Shown one piece after another: positions 34,932 through 44,818 of a DNA stretch of 64,000 bases. The stretch comes from Ricordea florida (taxonomy: Eukaryota; Cnidaria; Anthozoa; Corallimorpharia; Ricordeidae). A program made the translations under genes and the position numbers. The DNA lies in contig OX453277.1 of NCBI GenBank assembly GCA_949710005.1, positions 13,368,178-13,432,177 on the forward strand. Direction: 5' to 3'. The notes beneath the pieces were generated by a model, which ran no database searches, was not told where the DNA came from, and saw only the letters and a program-made list of their open reading frames with translations. Each line of letters opens with the position of its first letter. Position 1 is the stretch's first letter.

Positions 34932-34932
34932 T
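34852..34932. repeat. (ATT)n tail microsatellite
   Basis: About 26 ATT units directly after the retrotransposon fragment; probably its replicated 3' tail. Confidence 0.9.
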
Positions 34933-34934
34933 GT

Positions 34935-36300
34935 CTAGCAAGAATCCCAGAGTCAGCTCAGGCTGTGGTCATAAATAAGGGTTTATATACAAAGCTAAGG
35001 TATGAGTCGAAAAAGCAATAGAAACTGGTCTTAGTTGTCGGATGCTATGAGCACTGTTAAACTGAACCCATTCTGAAACAGCGGAAAATGCAATGAGCAC
35101 TGAATGAAATAAAAATATCACAGATACTGAGACAGGACGAGGTACACAGTCTTTCACACATTTGTACACTGGTGAGCTTGGGCCACCTGTGGCAACTACA
35201 ACATGATTATACCTCTTTGACTGGGCCTGCGAAATGCAAGGATGTAAAATTCATTTCGTAAATGTAAAAATAGATAGGTCAACGAAAACAACGTTTTTGT
35301 TTATTGATATTCCATTTTTGTTTTTTTGGCCGAGCTCCATCAGGAATCGGGAAGATTAATATCCAACAAATAAAGGCCAAAGAAAAGTCTAATCACCGAT
35401 TATAGTGTGGAGAAAATGCTGATCCAAAACAGTTGACCAAAACTTTTGTATAATGCAGAACACAAACATCACTGTTAATCAAAAATTCAGAGGTTAGCAA
35501 TACATGGTTTCGCCCAAGGTTGTAGCTGAAGAAAACCTTTAGTATTATTTAGCGCACTTCAAATTTAAGAATAGGTGAGGAATCTGTGTGTTTGATTATT
35601 AAAGATAAAGATGAACTAAATAATAGCGATGAATAGACCGAGTATAGAGCGTCTCTACAAAACCGCCCTCTGGATAGGTCTGGGACCTCGAGTAAAAATG
35701 GGTATATAACGCAGCACTTAATACATTAAACATCTGTATAGTTGTTCAACGGTTACTAAAATCCTATTTAATTAATTTGCAAAATACTCAGTGAATTTTA
35801 AAGCAGAGGGTGGGTAATATTAATTAAGTTAATTTAGTACTTAACATTTGTTGAATTTCGTTCTACATTCTAGTTTAACTTAGATCTAATTTAAAGAAAG
35901 AGCCCCACCTACAAGCTTTAATGACTTTTTCTCGCCTTTTCTTGTCCCTGTTTTATATTTCCCATGTATTATCTATGTAAATTAGCTTTGTCTTCCTTTT
36001 AATATTGTAATAAATGCAAATGATGAAATAAATAAATAAATAAATAAATAAATAAATAGATAAACAAAAGCTTGATGACAATGGGTCATTGTCTGCACTG
36101 AACCAAAGCCAAAGTAAGAGATAACTTCCGGTCATTACCCTAATATGGTTTTGTCTCAAGTCACATGGACTTCCAGGAAGTACTGTAGAGGGCCTTGATG
36201 GGGGTTGTGCTTTGACGCTTGACGAAAATCCGCTTTTTGACGGCTGAAAAAGTATGGACGAACAGATGGCATCACGAAAATTCAACTGTAAATGGTGTCA
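34935..36300. other. Intergenic region with a TAAA microsatellite
   Basis: No gene recognised. (TAAA)n lies at about 36027-36060. Short frames on both strands lack known motifs. Confidence 0.35.
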
Positions 36301-36304
36301 TAAA

Positions 36305-36475
36305 CCCAGGAGTCTCAGTAGTTGTTTGAGGAGTTCGATCGTCAGGGTGCAAGAAGTTTCAGAAGTCATCATCAAGGTCAAGTAATTTACGCCCGCTCAG
36401 GTTATCGATACGTCAGTCGACGTCATCAACAACAGTTCTTTTCAGAACGATCGAACTCCTAAAAAAGAGACCACA
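36305..36475. repeat. Fold-back repeat with TCATCAACAACAGTTCTTTT core
   Basis: Begins around GAGTTCGATCGTC and ends ...GAACGATCGAACTCC, so the ends are inverted copies. Related blocks (GATGACTTCC, TCAGGTTGT, AACGTCAGT, CATCAACAACA) occur at 37955-38080 and 38440-38630. Confidence 0.6.
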
Positions 36476-36625
36476 ACGTGAGGTGGGGTGGGGGGAAGGA
36501 TTAGAATCGATTTGGTTAGTGGTTAGAGCAACGAAAGTGTAGTCGTGGGTGATGATACAGTCAAGTCGCGGCGAGCAGGGCGCTAATGCATAAGAAGTGG
36601 TACCGTCTAGCAGTACGCATGTAAC

Positions 36626-37117
36626 CTGTGTGTTGAAACAGGGAACGAACTGTGAGGCTACTTTGGCTTAAAAAAAAAGGCGCACACGGCCGGAGCTTAT
36701 CCCGGCTTCTATATCATGAAGTACCTAGGAGTATTATTACTCCCCCCCCCCCCCTGGATGGGATGCTACTCCAACGCAGGGTTACACCCAGCATTATATC
36801 GCTGGTACCCATTTAACCACCTGGGTAGAGGGAGACAGTGCGGAGTTAAGTTTCTTGTCTAAGGAAACAACACAGTGCCACCACCAGGGCTCGAACTTCG
36901 GACCTCCTGCTTGGAAATCGGACACGCTAACCACTACACCACCGTGTCTACACTCTACTTTGGCTAAAGCTTCAGTTATCTGTTTCAATCCCGGGTGTTC
37001 GGCCATTTTAACTGCAGGCTTTAAACCGACATGATAAAAATAAGAATTCAGGTCTCCGAGAACTTTATTTTGTTCTGCCTTGATGACTACATGCGTTTCG
37101 CGGCTACCATACATGCC
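36626..37117 (-). pseudogene. Candidate coding exon interrupted by the family-B SINE
   Basis: An acceptor (TTATTTTTCAG) at 37118 opens a frame encoding GMYGSRETHVVIKAEQNK, then YFYHVGLKPAVKMAEHPGLK and ITEALAKVA. When the SINE and one copy of its duplication are removed, the frame continues through SQFVPCFNTQ to a donor (CAG|GTTACA) at 36626. The restored exon would be 195 nt or exactly 65 codons, phase 0 to 0. I do not recognise the protein and found no companion exon. As it stands the exon is disrupted, though the SINE could be recent and polymorphic. Confidence 0.45.
36669..36954 (-). mobile_element. tRNA-derived SINE, family B
   Basis: On the minus strand it starts near GTGGTGTAGTGGTTAGCG (A-box-like), with a B-box-like AAGTTCGAGCCCTGG, then GGCACTGTGTTGTTTCCTTA and a 3' part ending GCCGTGTGCGCC and a T run. 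It is flanked by the 11-bp duplication CTACTTTGGCT (36658-36668 and 36955-36965). Head and body differ from family A. Confidence 0.9.
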
Positions 37118-38074
37118 CTGAAAAATAAACGTACGTCGTTAGACCTACTCCACTGTCATACTTTCCCCAAGGCTATGTTATAATATTTACAAACTCATTT
37201 ACTTTGCTGAGAAAATAGCAAGGGACCCTTCTGGCCATTTTTTCATATAAGAAGTGGTTATAAATAATTCAGGATATAATTTAAAAGGCTTTTGTCCCCT
37301 TGTCATACAATTACAAGTCAGGTCTCATGCTAACTATAAAGTAACTCAGATACCGCTAATTGGTGAAAACCTATGGGTTATTGTTCCAGTAAACCCAGAA
37401 ACATATTATGTTTTTATTCAAAAATAGTTTACACTCGAAGGGTTTGTACATCACTCGCTTGTGGCTCGCGAATTACAAACCATTCTCCAGTTCTCGCAAC
37501 ATCCCGCGCGGTTTATTACACCGGTATACCTATAGACACTGCGGTTTAATTCTTAAATATTTCCCTGTCACTGATCGGAATCTCTCTGAATCCCATTTTA
37601 GCGAATACGTGGTAGTTTGAACTTCAAGAACGTTTTGAAAAATAATTACATGGCGTTACAGCTATACTCTCTCACACCGTAGAACTATTGATCACTTAGC
37701 GTGCGAGGGTCACGCAATTATTATAAAAAAGTGCATGAGTTGTAATTCGAAATGGCGCGAGCCACCAATGGTTTAAGAGCTTCTTGTATCTTAGTTATTT
37801 AGTATAACCCACACAGAAAAAGCCGATACCTACAATGGTTCTAATGTGCTAACAAAAAGGTGAAGAGTTAAACAATAAGTGACCAAACGATTAACCGTAA
37901 GCTTAAATGATTTTAAAGATTGAGCGGAGAATTGACTGAAACTGCAAATGGGGTTAAGCCCAAGAGTCTCAGTAGTTGTTTGTGGAGTACGATCGTCCAA
38001 GTGTGGGTACGTCTGAAAAGAACTGTTGTTGATGCAATTTAATGAAGTTTCGACAGCCTGAGCGGAAGTCATCA

Positions 38075-38450
38075 TTACTCTGATGGAGTCATCTTGATTT
38101 TGATGTAGTCATCATGACTCTGATGGAGTCATCATGACTGATGGAGTAACCTTGACTCTGATGGAGTCATCTTGATTTTGATGTAGTCATCATGCCTCTG
38201 ATGGAGTCATCTTGACTCTGATGGAATCATCATGACTGATGGAGTAACCTTGACTCTGATGGAGTCACCGTGACTCTGATGGAGTCATCTTGACTATGAT
38301 GGAGTCGCCTTGACTCTGATGGAGTCTTATTGACTCTGATGGAGTCATCTTGACTCTGATGGTGTAACCTTGACTGTGATGGAGTCACCTTGACTGTGAT
38401 GGAGTCATCATGACTATGATGGAGTCATCATGACTATGATGATGACTTCC
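38075..38450. repeat. 20-bp minisatellite (CTGATGGAGTCATCTTGACT)n
   Basis: About 18 imperfect units. The unit contains GACTC and GAGTC, so single strands could fold. It is flanked on both sides by pieces of the CATCAACAACA repeat family. Confidence 0.9.
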
Positions 38451-38649
38451 TCTCAGGTTGTCAAAACGTCAGTAAACTTCATCAACAACAATTCTTGACG
38501 AATTCACTATGACTCTGATGGAGTCTCCATGACTATGATGATGACTTCCTCCTAAGTTGTGAAAACGTCAGGAAATTTTATCGACAACAGTTTTTTTCAG
38601 TACTACTCACACCCGGATGATCGCCGCATTCCACAACAATTGAAGGTTT

Positions 38650-40040
38650 CTATTGGATTTGGAGCTCCCTAGCTTGTTGTTAGTAAGTCTTGGATGGCCG
38701 CCTTGTGCTTCTCATATTCTTCTGTAGGCAGTGTGGCAATTCTCATGAAATCAAGGAAATGATCCTCCGTAAAGGAATCAAATGTTTCCCTCGCTGAAAA
38801 AAAGGAAGAACAAGAAGCGAAGTCATAGTGCTACAATACAATACAATACAATTTTATTTATTCTTGACGCAGTTACTTTTCAATTTGGTTACAAACGTTT
38901 TATAGTTGCCAATGAAGTTTAATGAAAGGGCCTGAGCGTGGTGGCCAAATAAATCATTCAGTTACCGACTCTGCCCCCATGTTACCTAGACACAGGCGAG
39001 GAAACAGCAAGAGCGTGGAAACTGAAGTTCTAATTCAATTCTAATTTGGTAGTCATAGTTTCCAATTTAGAGTGAAGTGGTTCAAGTTCTTTATTTAGGT
39101 CCTTCAACTGTCCAATTGTAGCCATCGTTAACTTAGCGCGGTAAGACGACAGAGCCCTCGCAAACGTGACCGGCCTCCATAACGACATATGCTAATCCCG
39201 CAACAAATTTGGTAAAGGACATGGATGTAAGCATAGTGAAAATTTTTGAACCTACAGCAAGATTTGTTCAAAAAAGAGAGGCGAAATGAATTGCATTGTA
39301 TTGCAAAAGGTAAAATTTGTATCTGCCTCGATAACTACAGACAGGTTTTGTTGCATGCGACATTGCACCGTATGATGCAAGGTCGTTAACATACCATTCA
39401 TGCAAGGTCGTTAACATACCATTTATGCAAGGCTTTAATTTCGAGTTGTTAACCATGAAATATACCGCGAGCCAATACAAGTGTCAAGAGGCCAATCTGT
39501 GGGTCCATATCGACCCGTGTGAGCAATGATATCCGACAGCCATTTCCAACAAATACCATCACAGAGCAAACACAATTTGTTTCCTACATAGACAAGGCGG
39601 AAAAACCACAGCGCATGCGCTACGAAAAACTCGACCGTTACAAATTCAAAATGGCGGACGACAAATTGTATTTTGCCACGTAATTGGGGTCCAGTTTGCG
39701 CCTGCATATTGGAGTACAAGATGCGATTGCCCATCAACTGTTCAGTTCAATCCCTTTGGATTCCGTGTGGTTTTTTTAAACGACAATCGGATGTTTTTTC
39801 GTAAGTGTTTTCTATATCATTGTACTGTCTTTGACGATAGCTGTTCTCGACGGTAGGAATTCAGTGGACCTTAGAATTTCTCGTTGTTTAAGGCCGTCGA
39901 TGAATATTTAAGGTCAGAATTTTCGTAGTAGAAAGTTCGATAATTTTCACACAAAATATCAAATATGACTTTTTTTTCGTTCCAATGACTTTTTTTAAAC
40001 GCCTTTCAAAGTTGTAACTGTGAAGTGGTGGCAAAGGAAT
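38650..40040. other. Intergenic region with small repeats
   Basis: AATACAATACAATTTTATTT near 38835 resembles the reverse complement of an L2-type 3' tail. A 29-bp tandem duplication containing GCAAGGTCGTTAACATACCA lies at about 39376-39430. No gene recognised. Confidence 0.4.
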
Positions 40041-40444
40041 CATGCAAGTCTCTCCTCCTGGCTTCGTTAAAATCGTCGCACTGTGTTTGCCTCTCGGGTA
40101 AGCAGTTCTTCGTCTTTACAAAGCTAATTCATCTTCCTTTCAGTTTTATCGAAACCTTATATATCTTGTAATATATGATCAGGTCAGTGATTTATTCCTT
40201 GTTTGTTGTTAATGCTCCTTTTAAGTGAATGTATTTGAACCTGAGCATATTAAAACATTTTACTTTTAATAACCTTGTTGTTGTGTTGTCCTTGTTGAGT
40301 TGTCGCCATTTTCTGCGTACCGGCCACAGGCCGGCAGTTTTCCCGCCGTTTTTGTAGCCGTGGGCAATTAAAGGGTCCGTTGTTGCCGTTGTAAACAAAA
40401 CAGCGACGGTAAAAAAAAAAAGACTGTAAAGTTTTGTTTCCATA

Positions 40445-40825
40445 ATGTTCTGTTCAAAAGCCCCGCGAAGTTTACGGAACAAAGAAAACTGTTTGTTGAG
40501 TAGCGTAGGTTGCTGGGGAAAAATTTCCCGTCTGAATAATAATCAGTGTAAAAAATACGGTTTCGAGGAGGGTGAATATCTATGCGTAAGAAATTTTGAC
40601 GAGGAGAGGAAACAGAAACAGCAGCCTGGGTGCTGCTTCCCGAAAAGGTCGTTGGAAGATACATGCCCTGGGGTACTAGCCAACTGTCCCCAGCGTTTGG
40701 TCGCCGTGTTTAAAGAGCCTGATACTGTCAAAACGGGTTATGGCAAAATTTGTCTTGGCCATTTGAAACAGGCGGATAGCGACGAGAGGATAACTGGCAA
40801 CAAGTGTTACGTTTCTGCCAGAAAG
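40445..40825 (+). CDS. DUF6589-like gene, N-terminal exon
   Basis: 127 codons ending at AAAG|GTGAGG in phase 0. Several Cys and His (GYGKICLGHLKQADSD, ITGNKCYVSARK) suggest a metal-binding N-terminus. The ATG at 40445 is the first in frame, but an upstream exon is possible: a short frame at 40041 (MQVSPPGFVKIVALCLPLG) ends in a donor-like GGTAAGC. Confidence 0.5.
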
Positions 40826-40902
40826 GTGAGGGTTTTGCAATGATATTCCCAGTTCGCTTTCCTTTCCAAGTAGGAAATTATTACTGTCATCTGTTTTAAT
40901 AG

Positions 40903-41350
40903 CGACAACACTCTCGCGGCGAAAATAAAGCGAGCCCCACAAGGGTTTCCCCAAAGGATGTACCTAACTGGTGTGAGCTTCTTAAAAAGCTGGAAACACT
41001 TGAACAAGAAAATAAAGTGCTCATAGAAAAGAATTCACACCTGAATAACCATATTAAAGGTGTGTTTCATTTTTGTTTTTTAATGGCTTTATTGCATTAA
41101 AAGGGTTTTCTTATAAAAGTTGTTATTGTTTCAAGAAAGTTTAAACTGTTATACAATTTTGCTTTTCTAAAATGGAACATTTCAAAATCCAGTTTCAAAG
41201 AAAACCCTGCTAAATAAAAGATCAATAGACAACAGAAATTAACAATTTTCCCAACATTTGCAGTGATAGAACAGAACAACAAGGAAAAGCAAAACACGAT
41301 TGATGAGCTCCAAGTTGAGACCAAAAAGCTAGCAGAAAAAAATACAGTCA
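40903..41350 (+). CDS. DUF6589-like gene, coiled-coil exons 2 and 3
   Basis: Exon 40903-41059 (phase 0 in, 1 out) encodes WCELLKKLETLEQENKVLIE; exon 41264-41350 (phase 1 to 1) encodes VIEQNNKEKQNTIDELQVET. The heptad-like Leu spacing predicts a coiled coil. Intron 41060-41263. Confidence 0.6.
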
Positions 41351-41725
41351 GTAAGTTAACTTTTTATCCTGTCCAATCATACTGAGAAGAACATTTGACT
41401 TTATTCCATCAACAGAAATCACAATGTTGTACAAGTTATGTGAGATAGGTAATAGTGACACAGGAATCCACTTTTCCACATTGCTAAAAATGAAAAGAAA
41501 GATTTTAATACTATCAGTAAGACAGTAGAAATAGCATTAAAAAACGAAGTTAAAACAATACCATAACATAGTTTCACATTTGTACAATACATAATTATTT
41601 TTAAGGCCTTTTGCTGAAATAATATATTAATGCACACACAATTTTCCCTACTTCTAATGAAGCTACATGCATAATCTTACAAATATGCTCTGACAGAGTA
41701 TAACAAAAACAACAATGAATTTCAG

Positions 41726-42366
41726 GTAAACCTGCATTCAGTGAATTAGTGTACTGCTTTCATAAAGCACTGATGAGTCATTATATGAATGGAGGCCATC
41801 ACTTATATGACCCAACCGAAATGGAGAAATTTTGTGAAATGCATGCACCAGGTTTATTCAATGAGTTCTACACCTCCATCCTCAATGAGTCAAAAGAAAT
41901 GCCTACAGCAAAACGGAGGGAGCTTCAACGAGTAAGGACAGTGGCATTAATGCACAGCTTCAGTTTTTATAGAAATCAGGTACTGGATACTTGTTCTCTT
42001 ACAGCACTATAAAAATGCAGTACAATTCATTACTGTAAGATCCTTTTTTAACATTGACAATACACTCTACTAAAAATATTATATTTTTGCTTCTTATTCC
42101 AGCCTTTTTTTGAACTTCTGAATAGCCATTATCATTCAATAAAACATACTTGTACACTAAGACACAAAGCCTATTTCTAGAAAATTTGCCCAATGCAAAA
42201 AGACAATGGCTTGAATCTCAAAATGTGTGGTGCAAGTTACAATTCACTGATGTCAGGGATGGTCATGGGATATAGCTGCCACCCAAAAACTCTTCGCAAC
42301 TAGGAAAAATCATTAGCAGAGGCTAACAAGCAAGAGACAAAGAAGAGAATCTTGGAAGATGTGACA
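41726..42366 (+). CDS. DUF6589-like gene, exons 4 and 5 (in-frame stop)
   Basis: Exon 41726-41979 (phase 1 in, 0 out) and exon 42181-42366 (phase 0 to 0). The second contains MGYSCHPKTLRN, then TAG, then EKSLAEANKQETKKRILEDV, still open in the same frame. The stop is therefore a point change (probably from a Tyr codon) or a sequencing error. Confidence 0.55.
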
Positions 42367-42494
42367 GTAAGAATACTTATTTCAGTTAATCATTACAATG
42401 CTTTAGTTTCCCTTTTCGAGTCTATAACTGAATTAATGCAAATGTAACATGAAGATGGTAAATTCTAAGCTCATTAAATAAATGATTAAGATGA

Positions 42495-42625
42495 AATGAC
42501 CATTAATTTTGCTGCGAGCATGGGACAAAGCAAAAACCTGAGTCCCCTAAGGGATAAAATCGATGGCTTCCAGATACTAGTTGGGTGCTCTAACCACTGA
42601 ACTACAAGACACACTTGGCGAGCAA
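42495..42625 (-). mobile_element. Degenerate tRNA-like SINE remnant
   Basis: The minus strand reads TGTAGTTCAGTGGTTAGAGC, an A-box-like tRNA core, followed by a worn B-box region. It sits where the core of the DUF6589-like gene should be. Too decayed to assign to family A or B. Confidence 0.45.
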
Positions 42626-42638
42626 GGACATTTACTAG

Positions 42639-43522
42639 GTTCATATGTGACACGCACCCTGCATACTGCATGGAACAACCCATCATACGGCTAAACTGTG
42701 GCCATACCTTCCACAGAGGATGTCTGTTCCATCCAAGCGAAAGCAAACAAGAGCACAGCTATGCAATGAGAGAAGATCAAGTTAAATGTCCTGTTTGCTA
42801 TGAGCCATTGTGCCATCGTATGGAAGAACTTGCAAACACACTTAACAGGTGGGTTCAAGAAAAATGTAAACTTGCTTGATGATGTGAAAGAAAAAAATAA
42901 CTCTTTGGTCAAAACAGTTTCCGATTTCAATCAAACGTACACTACACTGACGGAATTTAATAAAATACGTAAATACATACATACGAATACAAACAATCGT
43001 GTACATTTTGTAGAGGCTTACTTGCCAGGGCTTTTCCGCCACAATATACTACGATTACAAAAAATATAAGGTAAATGAAAAATTACGTACCAGCTATTGA
43101 TAAAATTTCATTTTAACATAAATATAAATATTTAGTTTTTAATATAAAATCCAAAAACAGGAAGAAACGACCTTGCTGATAATGTAAATATACTTCATTA
43201 GCTTTACATACGACCATAAGCTCTAGTCGCTCAAGTTATTGAAGGATTGTACTGACCTGTTATACTGACGAGGTGTCTTGATTTCAATACTTTTTTGAGG
43301 TATCTGGCAGGTGAAAACGATGACATCGACGCCGCCGAAGAAGACGATGGCACCGACGACCAGGATGATGAAACCGACGATGAAGAGAACGAGTCAAAAT
43401 TCGATGAAAAGTCATTCAAGGAACGAATTATTAAGATACAGGAGAAAGCTGTTCTCCGATTCTCAGCATTGCCTCATCGAGACAATAGGCTGATCAACAG
43501 ATCAGACAAGACGACCACATAA
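42639..43522 (+). CDS. DUF6589-like gene, RING-like exon and acidic last exon
   Basis: Exon 42639-42848 (phase 2 in and out) encodes CDTHPAYC, then IIRLNCGHTFHRGC and VKCPVC: a C-x-H-x-x-H-x-x-C centre and C-x-x-C end as in RING-H2 fingers. It splices in phase 2 to 43300-43522, which encodes a run of Asp/Glu (AAEEDDGTDDQDDETDDEEN), then IKIQEKAVLRFSALP and a stop. The first Cys pair has unusual spacing. Confidence 0.55.
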
Positions 43523-44007
43523 ACAACGGCACACTCCGGCTGAAGACACGTGGAACTCCAAGAACGCCTGAATGACCACTAAAAACGCCTTCTTTAGAAG
43601 CCACTCAATATGCAAAAGTCAATGACCAATAAACAGGGCAACCTTCTTCATAAAATCGATCGTAGGTTGTTTGTAAGATCAGTGAGATCCAGCATCTTTG
43701 CGTATTCACGCAACATGCATCGTGCACGTCCGCCATGTTCTTATCAAAAAATATCAAAAGCACGCGCAGGCGCATTACTGTTAAGCAGCGTCCATTGCGT
43801 CATTTTGCTCAGCCAATCAGCGGTTTTTCCGCCTTGTCTCCTACATATTCAACATTTTAGAGACCTGTCTATACAACCCTGTACGACAGACACTGTGTAG
43901 ACGCGACCACAACTTTCTGACTTTGGAAACAAATGGGAAAAGGTAAATGATTTTATTCCGTTTTTGCTTAGAAAGTTGACTTACTGTACAGTAGGAATTT
44001 TGCTTAA

Positions 44008-44211
44008 CCCTTTAACCCCTGAGATCAAAATCTGAATTCTTCTAACTGATCTCAATACATCTTACATTACAACAGTGTGGAGATTTTGATGTTATATCAA
44101 CAAAAACCTATACAAGTTTTCAGATCGCATATTCTCATGAGCTCTATGGTTGCCTTTGTAGTATTATGTTTAAGAGAAGATGCATGTTGGTCACTCTCAG
44201 GGAGTAAAGGG
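44008..44211. mobile_element. 204-bp MITE at TTAA
   Basis: Inverted ends CCCTTTAACCCCTGAGA and TCTCAGGGAGTAAAGGG, flanked by TTAA on both sides (44004-44007 and 44212-44215). TTAA is the duplication used by piggyBac- and Kolobok-type elements. Non-coding. Confidence 0.75.
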
Positions 44212-44539
44212 TTAAGGTACTCACTTTCTACTGCTAAAGCCCCTGCAAGTTCAAAGGAGGCCATAGGTCGTTCATCCGAGTCGTAGGAACTTTTCACCTT
44301 AGCCCCTATCAATTAAAAAAGATATATTACAAAAGATAAATATTAATAGATCAATTAAAACATCTGACAATTTTGTATATATTTTAAAGTACCTTCTTAT
44401 AGTAACTTTATGATTGGACGATCTTATTTCCAAGAATTAGATAAGCTCGTATTCTCATTTTATTGTAAATTTTTGCACACGACCCCACAAGCTTGTAGCT
44501 TTGAATTAACATCGTGTATAAATAAAGGTTGTATGGATG

Positions 44540-44770
44540 TATATGTTAAGGAGAAGTCAAACAGGTCAGAAAAGAAAATTTACATATATAATTGTATTAT
44601 TAAGTGTCACTGTCAGAGAAAACCAGGTTCAGGTTACGATTCAGATTTGTGGCATTAAGATGAATTTCTGGCTTTTTACTCCCGAGATTGACTCCCCCCC
44701 CAACCCTAGTTTTTTTTTCCACTGAGGGGGGGGGGGGGGGGGAACTCCCAAAGTCATGCAAAACAAGGTC
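44540..44770. repeat. Dispersed repeat, inverted copy of 54150-54365
   Basis: Shares ACTGTCAGAGAAAACCAGG, TTCAGATTTGTGGCATTAAG, AATTTCTGGCTTTTTACTC and AAAGTCATGCAAAAC with the reverse complement of 54150-54365. A run of C (44693-44700) and one of G (44724-44741) face each other. Confidence 0.75.
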
Positions 44771-44818
44771 ACTTTGTAGGTACTAAACAGATCAACAGAT
44801 TTTACATTTGGAACTTCA

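Larger units (their letters stand above)
40445..43522 (+). pseudogene. Spliced gene of the cnidarian DUF6589-like, repeat-associated type, broken
   Basis: Exons 40445-40825, 40903-41059, 41264-41350, 41726-41979 and 42181-42366 join in phases 0, 1, 1, 0 with good GT-AG sites. Then come 42639-42848 and 43300-43522, which join to each other in phase 2. The product has a Cys-containing N-terminus (QQPGCCFPKRS), a coiled coil (exons 2-3), a helical block (LYDPTEMEKFCEMHAPGLF, RTVALMHSFSFYRNQ), a conserved KDNGLNLKMCGASYNSLMSG block, a RING-like exon and an acidic C-terminus. An in-frame TAG (42301-42303) and a phase mismatch between 42366 and 42639 show that the catalytic core is missing. Family name is from memory of coral protein sets and is tentative. 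The first exon may have an upstream partner. Confidence 0.6.

Noticed and set aside
38075..38450. Regular 20-bp repeats resembling a CRISPR array
   Set aside because: Units are contiguous without unique spacers, diverge, and lie in a eukaryotic genome without cas genes.
40192..40664. Minus-strand ORFs overlapping the first DUF6589-like exon
   Set aside because: Shadows of the plus-strand coding exon, without splice support or known motifs.
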